This document shows positions 1 to 9,097 of a DNA stretch of 64,000 nucleotides, piece by piece. Both the position numbers and the translations under genes were made by a program. Within the stretch, counting starts at the first letter, position 1. Each line of letters opens with the position of its first letter. Origin of the DNA: Mesorhizobium helmanticense (lineage in GTDB: Bacteria > Pseudomonadota > Alphaproteobacteria > Rhizobiales > Rhizobiaceae); assembly GCF_003034915.1 (NCBI RefSeq), contig NZ_PZJX01000024.1, positions 62,001-126,000 on the forward strand, written 5' to 3'. The notes beneath the pieces are model-generated. The model made no database searches. It was not told the DNA's origin and saw nothing but the letters and a program-made list of their open reading frames with translations.

Positions 1-143
1 TAGCCGCAGGTGCAGATCGGCGGATGGCCCATGCCGTAGAGGGCGCCGGCCTGAAATATGAGCAGGGCCAGCACGAGCAGAAGCCCCATCCGCCAACTGT
101 CTTCATAGGCCGACAGGGTCTTGTCGCCACTGGGTTGGCTCAT
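1..143 (-). CDS. DUF2585 (UPF0314) family membrane protein, C-terminus beyond the left edge
   Basis: Only the first 47 codons lie in the window; the gene runs off the left edge. The visible protein starts MSQPSGDKTLSAYEDSW, has one hydrophobic segment at about residues 18-37 and then the stretch MGHPPICTCG, which I recognise from the rhizobial DUF2585/UPF0314 membrane family. Function is unknown. The ATG lies 4 nt after the stop of the acetyltransferase gene, with a purine-rich GAGGGGCGA upstream, so it is probably the third gene of an hslV-GNAT-DUF2585 transcript. The family call rests on a short fragment. Confidence 0.6.
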   Translation of the reverse strand, partial: MSQPSGDKTLSAYEDSWRMGLLLVLALLIFQAGALYGMGHPPICTCG

Positions 144-147
144 GCTG

Positions 148-690
148 TTATCGCCCCTCTTCAACGTCTTCCTGTTGCGCATCGCCCGCTTCGGCGTCAA
201 TTGCCATCAGCACGGCGTCGCCATATTCCGATTGCCGCCGGTCTATCTCCCGGAATCCGGCCTTTTGATAGGCGCGGATGGCCTGCGCATTGGCGGGATC
301 CGGGTCGATGATGACACGCGGCGCGCCCTCCTCGAAGAGCTGTTCGACGAATTGCCGCACAATGGCCGAGCCATGGCCGCGCCCGACCAGCTCCGGCCTG
401 CCGATCGACAGGTCGATGCCCAGAGTGCCGAACGGCTGGTCGCCATAGGGATGGCCATCCTCCAGATGCGGATCGTAGCTCTGCAGATAGCCGATCGGCC
501 TGCCGTCGAGTTCGATGATCAACGGCTCGACGGAAATCGAGTCGATATGCTTGGCGATCTCGGCGATCTCTTTTTCCGGATCGTCCCACCACTGCGCGAC
601 ATGCGGCTCGGCCAGCCAGCCGGCGATCATCGGCAGGTCCTTCTCGGTCACCGGCCGAAAATCGTAGTGCAGGCCTGCCTCAAGCGGCAT
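148..690 (-). CDS. GNAT family N-acetyltransferase (AAC(6')-like)
   Basis: A 180-residue single-domain GNAT protein, expected to move an acetyl group from acetyl-CoA to an amine in the cytoplasm. The N-terminus ([16 protein letters not shown]), the region following WWDD, the acetyl-CoA loop around [12 protein letters not shown] and the late motif [18 protein letters not shown] are typical of the AAC(6')/RimJ-like group. The ATG at 690 overlaps the end of hslV by 11 bp, which favours it over an upstream start that would place 29 unrelated Arg/Ser-rich residues inside hslV. The overlap suggests translational coupling to hslV. Substrate is unknown; family resemblance alone does not establish antibiotic resistance. 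Confidence 0.85.
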   Translation of the reverse strand: MPLEAGLHYDFRPVTEKDLPMIAGWLAEPHVAQWWDDPEKEIAEIAKHIDSISVEPLIIELDGRPIGYLQSYDPHLEDGHPYGDQPFGTLGIDLSIGRPELVGRGHGSAIVRQFVEQLFEEGAPRVIIDPDPANAQAIRAYQKAGFREIDRRQSEYGDAVLMAIDAEAGDAQQEDVEEGR

Positions 691-1231
691 CGAGCGTTTC
701 AATGACAAAATTGTTGTTCGTGTAGACGCAGATATCGGACGCGATCTGCATCGCCTTGCGGGCGATCTCCTCGGCATCCTTGTCGCTGTCCATCAGCGCG
801 CGCGCCGCGGCCAGCGCATAATTGCCGCCCGAACCGATGGCCATGACGCCAAATTCGGGTTCCAGCACGTCGCCGGTGCCGGTCAGCGCCAGCGAAACCG
901 ACTTGTCGGCTACCAGCATCATCGCTTCCAGCCGGCGCAGATAGCGGTCCGTGCGCCAGTCCTTGGCAAGCTCGACGCAGGCGCGCGTCAGCTGGTCCGG
1001 ATATTGTTCGAGCTTGGCTTCCAGCCGCTCCAGAAGGGTGAACGCATCTGCGGTGGCGCCGGCGAAGCCGGCAATGACGTTGCCGCCCTTGCCGATGCGG
1101 CGCACCTTTTTGGCATTGCCCTTCATGATGGTCTGGCCAAGGCTGACCTGGCCGTCGCCGGCAATGACCACCTTGCTGCCCTTACGCACCGTCACGATGG
1201 TCGTGGCGTGCATGGTCAGTTCATTCGACAT
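680..1231 (-). CDS. hslV: ATP-dependent protease subunit HslV (ClpQ)
   Basis: The threonine peptidase of the HslUV (ClpYQ) proteasome-like complex, which degrades misfolded cytoplasmic proteins with the HslU ATPase. The protein has 183 residues. The mature N-terminus TTIVTVRKG follows a nine-residue leader, MSNELTMHA, so the catalytic threonine is residue 10 and must be exposed by processing. The [10 protein letters not shown] and [17 protein letters not shown] stretches are family hallmarks. The start is set by a GGAGCAACAA ribosome binding site just before the ATG at 1231. hslU is not in the window. The gene is divergent from hisB with a 224-bp shared upstream region. Confidence 0.95.
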   Translation of the reverse strand: MSNELTMHATTIVTVRKGSKVVIAGDGQVSLGQTIMKGNAKKVRRIGKGGNVIAGFAGATADAFTLLERLEAKLEQYPDQLTRACVELAKDWRTDRYLRRLEAMMLVADKSVSLALTGTGDVLEPEFGVMAIGSGGNYALAAARALMDSDKDAEEIARKAMQIASDICVYTNNNFVIETLDAA

Positions 1232-1455
1232 TTGTTGCTCCGATTCGTGCCATCCCATCAAAGGCGATTGGCGCGTTACGAGTGACTTTAACCGGCCATA
1301 TGTATGCATGGGGTGAACGATTGCAAACCGGCCATCCGCAAGGCGCCATACCGTCTCGCATGGCAACTGGCAATCGCCGGATCATGCTGCTAGAAGGCTT
1401 TCGTTTTCAAGCAGGTGAGCGCCAAAGCGTGCAAACCTGGGACAAGGACAAGATC

Positions 1456-2055
1456 ATGGCGCCGCGTTCCGCCGACATAAGCCGAAAGACCAAGGAAACC
1501 GATATTTCCGTATCGGTCCATGTCGACGGCTCTGGCAAGTCCGATATCGCGACAGGCGTCGGCTTCTTCGACCATATGCTCGACCAGTTGTCGCGCCACT
1601 CGCTGATCGACATGACGGTCAAGGCCAGGGGTGACCTGCATATCGATGACCACCACACGGTCGAGGACACCGGTATTGCGCTGGGCCAGGCGCTGGCCAA
1701 GGCGCTGGGCGAGCGGCGCGGCATCATGCGCTATGCCTCGATCGATCTCGCCATGGACGAGACGCTGACCAGGGCGGCGATCGATGTTTCCGGCCGCCCT
1801 TTCCTGGTCTGGAATGTTTCCTTCTCGTCGCCGAAGATCGGCACGTTCGACACCGAGCTGGTGCGCGAATTCTTCCAGGCGCTGGCGCAGAATGCCGGCA
1901 TCACGCTGCATGTCACCAACCACCATGGCGCCAACAATCACCACATTGCCGAGACCTGTTTCAAGGCGGTGGCCCGCGTTTTGCGGGCGGCCCTTGAACC
2001 CGACCCGCGCCAGCCGGACGCGGTTCCGTCCACCAAGGGGTCTCTGAAGGGATAG
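1456..2055 (+). CDS. hisB: Imidazoleglycerol-phosphate dehydratase
   Basis: Step six of histidine synthesis: imidazole glycerol phosphate is dehydrated to imidazole acetol phosphate at a dimanganese site. The 199-residue length fits the monofunctional enzyme, without the phosphatase domain of the enteric HisB fusion. The two metal-binding histidine motifs are present ([14 protein letters not shown] near residue 60 and [17 protein letters not shown] near residue 155). I chose the ATG at 1456, preceded by GGACAAGGAC; the reading frame stays open upstream to 1282, but those residues do not resemble the family. This is the first gene of the his operon in the window. Confidence 0.97.
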   Translation: MAPRSADISRKTKETDISVSVHVDGSGKSDIATGVGFFDHMLDQLSRHSLIDMTVKARGDLHIDDHHTVEDTGIALGQALAKALGERRGIMRYASIDLAMDETLTRAAIDVSGRPFLVWNVSFSSPKIGTFDTELVREFFQALAQNAGITLHVTNHHGANNHHIAETCFKAVARVLRAALEPDPRQPDAVPSTKGSLKG

Positions 2056-2059
2056 GCTC

Positions 2060-2533
2060 ATGGCCGTCTATGTCGTGATGGAACCGCCGGCCAGCAGTGA
2101 AAAGGCCGATAGGGCCTTTGTCCGGGACGGCTTTTCCTGGCTCGGCTTCCTGGTGCCGCCGCTGTGGCTCGCCTGGCATCGCTTGTGGATAGAAGCGGCT
2201 CTGGCCTTTGTCGCCATGGCGGCTCTTTCGATGCTCGGCGGAAAACTGGGGCTCGAAACGGCCGGCTCGCTGCTGTCGCTGCTCGTATCGCTCTATGTCG
2301 GGCTGGAGGGCGCGGCCTTGCGGATTGCAGCACTGCGCCGCCGTGGCTGGCATGAATGGGGCGTCGTCGAGGCCGACAGGCTCGACGATGCCGACACGCG
2401 CTATGCACTGGAAGCTGACGCGCAGGCGGACGAACAAGCGCCTATGCCGCGCATCGTTCCGGACGCCGCCCTTGCCCGGCCGGCGCAGATGGGCATGACG
2501 CTGGGATTGACCCATATTCCGGGAAAGCCCTGA
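2060..2533 (+). CDS. DUF2628 domain membrane protein in the his operon
   Basis: A 157-residue protein of unknown function, recognised as DUF2628 by its opening [10 protein letters not shown] and the motif [21 protein letters not shown]. Two or three hydrophobic segments (about residues 27-43, 45-60 and 65-85) suggest an inner-membrane protein, followed by a polar tail. It lies 4 nt after hisB and 1 nt before hisH, so it is almost certainly co-transcribed and translationally coupled with histidine genes. Nothing in the sequence suggests a catalytic role in histidine synthesis. Confidence 0.8.
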   Translation: MAVYVVMEPPASSEKADRAFVRDGFSWLGFLVPPLWLAWHRLWIEAALAFVAMAALSMLGGKLGLETAGSLLSLLVSLYVGLEGAALRIAALRRRGWHEWGVVEADRLDDADTRYALEADAQADEQAPMPRIVPDAALARPAQMGMTLGLTHIPGKP

Positions 2534-2534
2534 C

Positions 2535-3185
2535 ATGCGGGTTGCCATCATCGACTACGGTTCGGGCAATCTGCGCTCGGCCACCAAGGCCTTCGAGCGT
2601 GCCGCGCACGAAGCCGGCATTGCCGCGACCATCGACCTGACCGCGGATGCCGAACGCGTCCGCACCGCCGACCGCATCGTGCTGCCAGGTGTTGGCGCCT
2701 ATGCTGATTGCGCGGCGGGCTTACGCGCCGTAGAGGGCATGTGGGATGCGGTGGAAGAGGTCGCGATCGCCAAGGGACGGCCGTTTCTCGGCATCTGTGT
2801 CGGCATGCAGCTGATGTCGGAGCGCGGTCTGGAAAAGACGGTGACAAAAGGCTTCGGCTGGATCGCCGGCGACGTCAAGGAAATCACGCCTTCTGATCCC
2901 GCGCTCAAGATTCCGCAGATCGGCTGGAACACGATCGACCTCAAGCGCAAGCATCCGCTGTTTTCCGGCATTGCCACCGGAGCCAAGGGGTTGCACGCCT
3001 ATTTCGTCCATTCCTATCATCTGGATGCGACGAAGCCGGACGAAGCGCTGGCCATCGCCGACTATGGCGGCCCGGTGACGGCCGCTGTTGCCCGTGACAA
3101 TCTTGTGGGCACACAATTCCATCCCGAAAAGAGCCAGGCGCTTGGCCTGGCGCTGATCACCAATTTCCTGCGCTGGAGGCCTTGA
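2535..3185 (+). CDS. hisH: Imidazole glycerol phosphate synthase, glutaminase subunit HisH
   Basis: Class I glutamine amidotransferase that hydrolyses glutamine and passes ammonia to HisF. The 216-residue protein shows the nucleophile elbow [11 protein letters not shown] with Cys88 and the His196/Glu198 pair in QFHPEKS, completing the catalytic triad. The opening [10 protein letters not shown] is the family N-terminal signature. It begins one base after the DUF2628 stop codon. Its partner hisF is about 1.9 kb downstream, separated by DUF1330, hisA and an arginase-like gene. Confidence 0.97.
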   Translation: MRVAIIDYGSGNLRSATKAFERAAHEAGIAATIDLTADAERVRTADRIVLPGVGAYADCAAGLRAVEGMWDAVEEVAIAKGRPFLGICVGMQLMSERGLEKTVTKGFGWIAGDVKEITPSDPALKIPQIGWNTIDLKRKHPLFSGIATGAKGLHAYFVHSYHLDATKPDEALAIADYGGPVTAAVARDNLVGTQFHPEKSQALGLALITNFLRWRP

Positions 3186-3191
3186 GGGATC

Positions 3192-3482
3192 ATGGGCAAG
3201 AAGGGCTATTGGCTGGTGATGCTCACGGTGACCGATCCGGAGGGCTATCAGCGCTATCGCGACGCCATTGGCGATGCCGTCTCGCGCTTCGGCGGCCGCT
3301 ATCTCGTGCGCGGCGGACAGGTCACGAACCCAGAGGGATCGGACTTTGACAGGCATGTCGTGGTCGAGTTCGATTCCTATGAGACGGCGCTAAGCTGTTA
3401 CCGGTCTCCGGCCTACCAGACGGCGCTGCAAAACCGCGTTGCATCTTCCACCGGCCATTTCGCGATCGTCGAGGGCGCCTGA
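3192..3482 (+). CDS. DUF1330 family protein
   Basis: A 96-residue protein of the DUF1330 family (ferredoxin-like alpha/beta fold, often dimeric), recognised by [53 protein letters not shown] and a C-terminal AIVEGA. No enzymatic role is established. It sits 6 nt after hisH and 2 nt before hisA, inside the his operon. Compact spacing implies co-expression with histidine biosynthesis. Confidence 0.88.
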   Translation: MGKKGYWLVMLTVTDPEGYQRYRDAIGDAVSRFGGRYLVRGGQVTNPEGSDFDRHVVVEFDSYETALSCYRSPAYQTALQNRVASSTGHFAIVEGA

Positions 3483-3484
3483 AA

Positions 3485-4234
3485 GTGATCCTGTTCCCGG
3501 CCATCGACCTCAAGGACGGCAAATGCGTGCGCCTGAAGCACGGCGATATGGCGACCGCGACGATCTACAATGACGATCCCGGGGCCCAGGCCAAAGCCTT
3601 TGAGGAACAAGGCTTCAAATGGCTGCACGTCGTCGACCTCAATGGCGCGTTCAAGGGCCAGAGTGTCAACAGCGCGGCGGTCGGTTCCATCCTCAAGGCG
3701 ACGAAGAACCCGGTACAGCTTGGCGGCGGCATTCGCACGCTGGAGCAGATCGAGGACTGGCTCGACCGCGGGCTTGCCCGCGTCATCCTTGGCACCGTCG
3801 CGGTGCGCGATCCCGATCTCGTCAGGCAGGCCTGCAAGGCCTTTCCGGGAAGGATCGCCGTCGGCATCGACGCCAAGGGCGGCAAGGTGGCGGTCGAGGG
3901 CTGGGCCGAGGCATCGAGCCTCGGCGTCATTGAACTGGCGAGGAAATTCGAGGGTGCGGGTGTTGCCGCCATAATCTACACCGACATCGACCGCGACGGG
4001 GTGCTGACCGGTATCAACTGGGATGCCACCATCGATCTCGCCGAGGCGGTGTCGATCCCGGTGATCGCCTCGGGAGGTCTCGCCTCGATCGCCGACATCG
4101 TGCGCATGACCATGCCGGATGCGTGCAAACTCGAAGGCGCCATCTCGGGCCGCGCGCTCTATGACGGGCGCATCGACCCGGCCGAGGCGCTGGCGATCCT
4201 GGCGTCCGGACCGCAGAAGGCGAGGGCGCGATGA
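3485..4234 (+). CDS. hisA: Phosphoribosylformimino-5-aminoimidazole carboxamide ribotide isomerase HisA
   Basis: TIM-barrel isomerase that opens the ribose ring of ProFAR to give PRFAR, the substrate of HisF/HisH. The 249-residue protein has both catalytic aspartates in their usual settings ([14 protein letters not shown] near residue 8 and [12 protein letters not shown] near residue 130) and the phosphate-binding loops GGGIRT and ASGGLAS. Translation starts at a GTG (3485) two bases after the DUF1330 stop; no in-frame ATG exists near the conserved N-terminus. Its TGA overlaps the ATG of the next gene. Confidence 0.97.
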   Translation: MILFPAIDLKDGKCVRLKHGDMATATIYNDDPGAQAKAFEEQGFKWLHVVDLNGAFKGQSVNSAAVGSILKATKNPVQLGGGIRTLEQIEDWLDRGLARVILGTVAVRDPDLVRQACKAFPGRIAVGIDAKGGKVAVEGWAEASSLGVIELARKFEGAGVAAIIYTDIDRDGVLTGINWDATIDLAEAVSIPVIASGGLASIADIVRMTMPDACKLEGAISGRALYDGRIDPAEALAILASGPQKARAR

Positions 4235-5067
4235 AACTCTCGATCATCCTCGCACCCTACGACAGCGGCCACTTTCACGGCGGCTGCGGCCAGGGGCCAG
4301 ATGCGCTGGTATCAGGCGGGCTGGTCGAAGCCATGACGCTGGCCGGTCATGACATTGCCGTCAAGGACATTGGCAAGGTCGGCGACGCGCAGGAGCGCGA
4401 AATTGCAACGGGCTTCGCGGTTTGCAATGCCGTCGCAACCGAAGTTCAGGCTGCCCGTGACAATGGCCGGTTTCCCATCGTTCTTGCAGGCAACTGCCTG
4501 ACCAGCGCTGGTGCGGTCGCCGGCGAGGATGCCGATGCGATCGTCTGGGCCGACCAGCATGGCGACCTCAACACGCCCGAAACATCGATATACGGCTTTC
4601 TCGACGGCATGGCGCTGGCCACAGTGCTGGGGCTTTGCTGGCGGCCAATGGCATCGGCCATTCCTGGGTTCCATGCGATCGACCCTTCGCGCTGCGTGCT
4701 CGTCAATGCCCGCGATCTCGACCCCGCGGAAGCTGAACTGCTGGCGACGCTGCCTGCCATTCAAACGGAATGCCCTGGCGTAGCCAATGCCGCTGAACGG
4801 CTGATTGCCGCTGGTGCGAGGCGCACGCATCTGCATCTCGATCTGGATGTTCACGACCCCGAGGAATTGCAGGCGAACCGTTATGCGCATCCGGGCGGGC
4901 CCGCCCCTGCGGAGTTGCGCCAGGCGGTCTGCGATTTGGCCCGGTTGCTGCCCGTCGTCGGCATCACCATTTCGGCCTACGACCCGGCATTCGACGCACG
5001 GGGCGACGTGCCGCCACTGGTCGGCCAATTGCTCACCGATCTGCTCGCCACGGTGGAGAGCCGCTGA
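4231..5067 (+). CDS. Arginase/agmatinase (ureohydrolase) family protein with an altered metal site
   Basis: A 278-residue ureohydrolase-fold protein. Ureohydrolases split guanidino groups to urea at a dimanganese centre. The second and third ligand motifs are readable as DQHGDL (Asp108, His110, Asp112) and LDLDVHDP (Asp204, Asp206). The first motif, normally GGDHS, is AGNCLTS here, so the histidine that binds the first metal is replaced by Cys89. It overlaps hisA by 4 bp and hisF by 1 bp, a tight position between two histidine genes. Catalytic activity and substrate are uncertain; it might act on another guanidino or formimino compound, or be a non-classical family member. Confidence 0.75.
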   Translation: MKLSIILAPYDSGHFHGGCGQGPDALVSGGLVEAMTLAGHDIAVKDIGKVGDAQEREIATGFAVCNAVATEVQAARDNGRFPIVLAGNCLTSAGAVAGEDADAIVWADQHGDLNTPETSIYGFLDGMALATVLGLCWRPMASAIPGFHAIDPSRCVLVNARDLDPAEAELLATLPAIQTECPGVANAAERLIAAGARRTHLHLDLDVHDPEELQANRYAHPGGPAPAELRQAVCDLARLLPVVGITISAYDPAFDARGDVPPLVGQLLTDLLATVESR

Positions 5068-5858
5068 TGCTGAAGGCCCGCGTCATTCCCTGTCTCGACG
5101 TCAAGAACGGCCGCGTCGTCAAGGGCGTCAATTTCGTCGACCTGGTCGATGCCGGTGATCCGGTCGAGGCGGCCAAGGCCTATGATGCCGCCGGCGCCGA
5201 CGAACTCTGCTTTCTCGACATCACCGCTTCATCCGACAATCGCGAAACCATCTTCGATGTCGTTGCCCGCACGGCCGAGCAATGCTTCATGCCGCTGACG
5301 GTCGGCGGCGGCGTTCGCCAGGTCGCCGACATCAGGAAGTTGCTGCTGGCCGGCGCCGACAAGGTGTCTATCAACACGGCGGCGGTGAAGAACCCGGATT
5401 TCGTCACCGAGGCGGCCGACAAGTTCGGCAACCAGTGCATCGTGGTTGCCATCGACGCCAAGAAAGTCTCCGGCAAGGGCGAGGCCGACCGCTGGGAAAT
5501 CTTTACCCATGGCGGACGCGAAAAGACCGGCATCGACGCGGTCGAATTCGCCCGGCGGATGGTCGAGCGCGGCGCCGGCGAGATCCTGCTGACGTCGATG
5601 GACCGCGACGGCACCAAGGCCGGCTACGACATTGCGCTGACCCGAGCGGTGGCCGACGCGGTGCGCGCGCCGGTTATCGCGTCTGGTGGCGTCGGCACGC
5701 TCGATCACCTGGTCGAGGGCATTCGCGACGGCCACGCAGGTGCTGTGCTGGCGGCATCGATCTTTCATTTCGGCACCTACTCGATCGCCGAAGCCAAGGC
5801 GCATATGGCCAGAGCCGGCCTGCCGATGCGGCTGGACTCGCCGGTTCATCGGTCTTAA
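5067..5858 (+). CDS. hisF: Imidazole glycerol phosphate synthase, cyclase subunit HisF
   Basis: TIM-barrel cyclase that combines PRFAR with ammonia from HisH to give imidazole glycerol phosphate and AICAR. The 263-residue protein shows the catalytic aspartates in [17 protein letters not shown] (Asp11) and [14 protein letters not shown] (near residue 176, a paired position rather than the second catalytic residue), plus VGGGVR and ASGGVG phosphate-binding loops. The ATG shares one base with the TGA of the arginase-like gene, so translation is coupled. Confidence 0.97.
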   Translation: MLKARVIPCLDVKNGRVVKGVNFVDLVDAGDPVEAAKAYDAAGADELCFLDITASSDNRETIFDVVARTAEQCFMPLTVGGGVRQVADIRKLLLAGADKVSINTAAVKNPDFVTEAADKFGNQCIVVAIDAKKVSGKGEADRWEIFTHGGREKTGIDAVEFARRMVERGAGEILLTSMDRDGTKAGYDIALTRAVADAVRAPVIASGGVGTLDHLVEGIRDGHAGAVLAASIFHFGTYSIAEAKAHMARAGLPMRLDSPVHRS

Positions 5859-5867
5859 ACGGCTGCC

Positions 5868-6194
5868 ATGGCTCAATTTTCGCTCGCCGAGCTGGAAAAG
5901 ATCATCAATCAACGCGCCCATTCCGGCGACCCGGAGTCATGGACTGCGAAACTATTTGCCAAAGGCATCGACAAGGCCGCGCAGAAGCTCGGCGAAGAGG
6001 CGGTCGAAACGGTGATCGCAGCCGTCCGCGACGACAAAAAAGCTCTCGTTTCGGAAAGTGCCGATCTTATATATCATTGGCTCGTCGTTCTCGGCATCGC
6101 AGGCGTTCCGCTAAGCGACGTGCTCAAGGAACTCGAGACCCGCACCGGTCGTTCGGGCATCGCCGAAAAGGCGTCCCGGCAGGACCGGGGCTGA
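5868..6194 (+). CDS. hisE: Phosphoribosyl-ATP pyrophosphatase HisE
   Basis: Stand-alone PR-ATP pyrophosphatase (108 residues), second step of histidine synthesis, removing pyrophosphate from PR-ATP. It is an all-alpha MazG-like protein; the metal-binding [13 protein letters not shown] and [13 protein letters not shown] motifs are intact. It starts 9 nt after hisF. HisI, which is fused to HisE in enteric bacteria, is not in this window, so the two activities are on separate genes here. Confidence 0.95.
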   Translation: MAQFSLAELEKIINQRAHSGDPESWTAKLFAKGIDKAAQKLGEEAVETVIAAVRDDKKALVSESADLIYHWLVVLGIAGVPLSDVLKELETRTGRSGIAEKASRQDRG

Positions 6195-6218
6195 TCGCTG
6201 CGGAGGGCAGGAGACTCG

Positions 6219-7178
6219 ATGGACCAGCTCGCTCCCACCGAGAAGTATTCGCCCTATCGTTTCTTCTCGGCCGAGCAATGGTCGCAGTTCCGCGCCGACA
6301 CGCCGCTGACGCTCAGCGAAGATGAAATCAACCGCCTGCGCTCGCTCAACGACCCGGTTGACCTCCAGGAGGTCAAGCGCATCTATCTTTCGCTGTCGCG
6401 GCTCTTGTCGGCGCATGTCGAGGCCAGCCAGCTGCTGTTCAGGCAACGGCAGGCCTTCTTCAACGCGCAGGATATCGTCAAGACGCCCTTCATCATCGGC
6501 ATTGCCGGCTCCGTCGCTGTCGGCAAATCGACCACGGCGCGCGTGCTCAAGGAATTGCTGGCGCGCTGGCCCTCGAGCCCCAAGGTCGATCTGGTCACCA
6601 CCGACGGCTTCCTTTTGCCGAACGAAATCCTGCGCCGCGACAATCTGATGGAACGCAAGGGCTTTCCCGACAGCTATGATGTTGGCGCGCTGCTGCGGTT
6701 CCTGTCGGGGATAAAGTCGGCGCAGCGCAATGTCCGCGCGCCCGTCTATTCGCATCTGACCTACGACGTCATTCCCGGCGAGTTCCAGATCATCGACCGG
6801 CCGGACATATTGATCTTCGAGGGCATCAACGTCCTGCAGCCGGGCAAATTGCCGAAGGACGGCAAGATCGTGCCGTTCCTGTCGGATTTCTTCGACTTCG
6901 CCATCTATATCGATGCCGAAGAGGAGCTGATCCATCAGTGGTACATCGCCCGCTTCATGCGGCTGCGCGAGACGGCCTTCCGCAACCCGGATTCCTTCTT
7001 CCACCGCTATTCGCAGCTTTCGCAAGGGGCGGCCCGCGCCATCGCCGAAGGCCTGTGGGCCAACATCAACCTGAAGAATTTGCGCGAGAACATCCTGCCG
7101 ACCAGGGCCCGCGCCGATCTCATCCTGCGCAAGGGCGCCAACCACTTGGTCGAGGAAGTGGCGCTGAGGAAGCTGTAG
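6219..7178 (+). CDS. coaA: Type I pantothenate kinase
   Basis: Phosphorylates pantothenate with ATP, the first and regulated step of coenzyme A synthesis. The 319-residue length matches the E. coli CoaA type. The P-loop GSVAVGKS is at residues 97-104, followed by TTDGFLLPN and the pantothenate-binding KGFPDSYD region. The start has a strong upstream GGAGGGCAGGAGA. It follows hisE by 24 nt and may be read from the his operon; the his-coaA linkage is common in rhizobia. Confidence 0.96.
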   Translation: MDQLAPTEKYSPYRFFSAEQWSQFRADTPLTLSEDEINRLRSLNDPVDLQEVKRIYLSLSRLLSAHVEASQLLFRQRQAFFNAQDIVKTPFIIGIAGSVAVGKSTTARVLKELLARWPSSPKVDLVTTDGFLLPNEILRRDNLMERKGFPDSYDVGALLRFLSGIKSAQRNVRAPVYSHLTYDVIPGEFQIIDRPDILIFEGINVLQPGKLPKDGKIVPFLSDFFDFAIYIDAEEELIHQWYIARFMRLRETAFRNPDSFFHRYSQLSQGAARAIAEGLWANINLKNLRENILPTRARADLILRKGANHLVEEVALRKL

Positions 7179-7251
7179 CGGCGTCGGTTAACGGCGCCTT
7201 AGCCTATCCTGACTAGCGTCTGGCAGATTCCAGTGGGACCGGGAGCGGTCT

Positions 7252-7698
7252 ATGATCGATATGCCTGCAACGCGCCTGCCTGACATTTCCCCGTCGCGAA
7301 CCACATTTGCGCCGCGACGGTTGCTGAAATTCGCTTCGGTCGGACTTGCGGCCACGGTCGTCTACGCGATTTGCGCCAGCGCCTTCGCCAGTGCCGGGTC
7401 AGGATATCTGTCACCGGCTTTGGCCTCGCTCGCCGCCTACGCGGTCGCGGCGATCTTCTCCTATCTCGGCCACAAGTTCTTCACCTTCATGTCGGCCGGT
7501 TCGCATCGCTTCGAGGCGCCGCGTTTCGCAGTACTGACCGGCTGCGGCCTTGCCGTCGCCTACCTCCTGCCGGCGCTTCTCGTTGGGCAATTCGGCCTGC
7601 CCGTCTCGGTTCCGATCCTGCTCACCTGCATTCTCATTCCGGTGGTCAACTTCGTCGTTCTCGACCGCTGGATCTTTTCCGGCCGTTCCGACGGCTAG
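7252..7698 (+). CDS. GtrA family membrane protein
   Basis: A 148-residue protein with four predicted membrane helices (about residues 24-45, 50-73, 88-108 and 113-137) and the GtrA signatures RRLLKFASVGLAATVVY and FSYLGHKFFTF. GtrA proteins are thought to help flip undecaprenyl-linked sugars across the inner membrane for surface glycan modification. It is a single gene here, with no glycosyltransferase partner next to it, so its specific role is open. It is convergent with alkB, and its stop codon runs into a palindromic repeat. Confidence 0.85.
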   Translation: MIDMPATRLPDISPSRTTFAPRRLLKFASVGLAATVVYAICASAFASAGSGYLSPALASLAAYAVAAIFSYLGHKFFTFMSAGSHRFEAPRFAVLTGCGLAVAYLLPALLVGQFGLPVSVPILLTCILIPVVNFVVLDRWIFSGRSDG

Positions 7699-7735
7699 AG
7701 CCTGTTCCATCCCGATTGAATCGGGATGGGGCTCT
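7697..7735. repeat. Stem-loop between convergent gtrA-like and alkB
   Basis: Nested inverted repeat: an outer stem AGAGCC/GGCTCT and an inner perfect 9-bp stem CCATCCCGA (7707-7715) / TCGGGATGG (7721-7729) around the loop TTGAA. It starts within the gtrA-like stop codon. It may serve as a transcription terminator or be one of the rhizobial small palindromic elements; there is no long T-tract. Confidence 0.75.
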
Positions 7736-7747
7736 ATCTCTTTGTTT

Positions 7748-7798
7748 GAGCATGATCTTTTCCGAAAACCGGATTCCACTTTTCGGGATCATGCTCTA
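7748..7798. repeat. Palindromic repeat family A, copy 1
   Basis: An imperfect palindrome beginning GAGCATGATCTTTTCCG and ending CGGGATCATGCTC. The same element occurs at 14145-14209, 50894-50940 and 56638-56688, with diverged relatives at 12276-12329 and 40917-40959. The left core AAAACCGG recurs in the full copies. The last three bases supply the TAG stop codon of alkB on the minus strand. Confidence 0.9.
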
Positions 7799-8413
7799 AC
7801 CAGGCGCCGTCACGCGCCGCAGCGTCAGATTGATCCGCCCGCCATTCCTGAGCAATGCCGAGGTCGACGGATAGATGCGGTCGACGCCGTGAAAGCTGAG
7901 GCGGCCTTCACCGCCAAGCACGACGACATCGCCGCTCTTCAGCCTGAACGATTTCGTGCCGCCTTCGCGCGTGTTCTGGCCAACCCGAAACAGGCAATCG
8001 TCGCCGAGCGAGACGGAGACGACCGGCGCCGAGAAATCGGTCTCGTCGCGGTCCTGGTGAAGACCCATCTTGGCGTCCTGCGCGTAGAAATTGACCAGGC
8101 AGGCCTCGGGTGGATGCGGATAGGCGGAGACCTCGCGCCACAGTTCCAGCAGCGCCTCGGGGATTGGCGGCCAGGGCGCTCCGGTCACCGGGTGCGTCGG
8201 CTGGTAGCGATAGCCGCGCTCCTTGTCGGTGACCCAGCCGAGCGGGCCGCAATTGGTCATGCGCACGCTCATCTCCTTGCCGGTGCGCGGCATCGCCGGC
8301 ACGAACAGAGGCGCCTCCTGCACGACCCGTCTCACCTCCTCGACCAGCGCTTCCTGCGCGGCGCGCGACAGGTAGCCGGGCATATGGCGTACGCCTTTGG
8401 GCAAAACGAGCAT
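7796..8413 (-). CDS. alkB: Alpha-ketoglutarate-dependent dioxygenase AlkB
   Basis: Fe(II)/2-oxoglutarate dioxygenase that repairs 1-methyladenine and 3-methylcytosine in DNA by oxidative demethylation. The iron ligands are visible in GLHQDRDE (His, Asp) and the later SFHGVDRIYP (His); the 2-oxoglutarate arginine is in RINLTLRRV. At 205 residues from the ATG at 8413 the length fits AlkB. The frame stays open to a TTG at 8467, but the family begins near LPKGVRHMPGYLS. No ada gene is adjacent. The TAG stop lies inside a family A repeat. Confidence 0.92.
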   Translation of the reverse strand: MLVLPKGVRHMPGYLSRAAQEALVEEVRRVVQEAPLFVPAMPRTGKEMSVRMTNCGPLGWVTDKERGYRYQPTHPVTGAPWPPIPEALLELWREVSAYPHPPEACLVNFYAQDAKMGLHQDRDETDFSAPVVSVSLGDDCLFRVGQNTREGGTKSFRLKSGDVVVLGGEGRLSFHGVDRIYPSTSALLRNGGRINLTLRRVTAPG

Positions 8414-8516
8414 CAGCCTGGGCGCTTCATCAGCTTCATCTGGCGGACAATGCCACCAACAAACCAAAACGGCGACCCAAAAGCCGCCGTTCTTGAGTTG
8501 CGACCCACTTTCGGTC

Positions 8517-8990
8517 CTAGTCGAGATCGGGTATCCGCAGGACCTGCCCCGGATAGATCTTGTCCGGATGGGTCAGCATCGGCTTGTTGGCCTCGAAGAT
8601 GATGTTGTTCTTCGCGCCCTTGCCCTTGCCGTAGCTCTTTTCGGCGATCTTCCAGAGGTTGTCGCCTTTCTTGACCGTATAAAAGGTCGGCTCCTTGGCC
8701 GGCGTTGCGGGCGCGCCGGCTTCCGGCGTGGCAACCTGCAGTTCGTCGGCCTGCACCTTGGACACGCCGAGCGTGTTGCCGACGGCTATGACCGCCTTTT
8801 CGAAGATCGACTGGTCCTTGACCACGCCCTTCAGCACGGCCGTGTCGCCCTTGACGACGACTTCCACATTGTCGGTGCCGAGATCGTGCGAATCGAGTTC
8901 CTTCTTGAGCGTATCGGCGGTCGGCTCAGCCTCATCGCCGCCGAAGCCGAGCTTCTTGCCGACGCCCTTGACGAAATCAAACATGCCCAT
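8517..8990 (-). CDS. BON and LysM domain protein (Kbp/YgaU-like)
   Basis: A 157-residue protein with an N-terminal BON domain (about 22-85) and a C-terminal LysM domain (about 103-155, FYTVKKGDNLWKIAEKSYGKG ... IYPGQVLRIP), joined by an Ala/Pro-rich linker. The layout and the opening MGMFDFVKGVGKKLG match E. coli Kbp (formerly YgaU), a small soluble potassium-binding protein; no signal peptide is visible. The start has a GGGAGACTAC purine-rich site upstream. The potassium role is transferred from E. coli and untested here. Confidence 0.87.
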   Translation of the reverse strand: MGMFDFVKGVGKKLGFGGDEAEPTADTLKKELDSHDLGTDNVEVVVKGDTAVLKGVVKDQSIFEKAVIAVGNTLGVSKVQADELQVATPEAGAPATPAKEPTFYTVKKGDNLWKIAEKSYGKGKGAKNNIIFEANKPMLTHPDKIYPGQVLRIPDLD

Positions 8991-9097
8991 CTGTAGTCTC
9001 CCTTGCTGTGGCCGACATCGAACTTGCCATTTGCAACCTTGAATTGGAAGTTGTTTCGACCGCGCAATCGACCTCGCTGAAACCTGCTTTGTGCATC

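Noticed and set aside
1232..1455. Heat-shock sigma factor promoter for hslV
   Set aside because: A CCCCAT -10-like element is present, but the nearest CTTG-type -35 is about 22 nt away, which is too far for a confident call.
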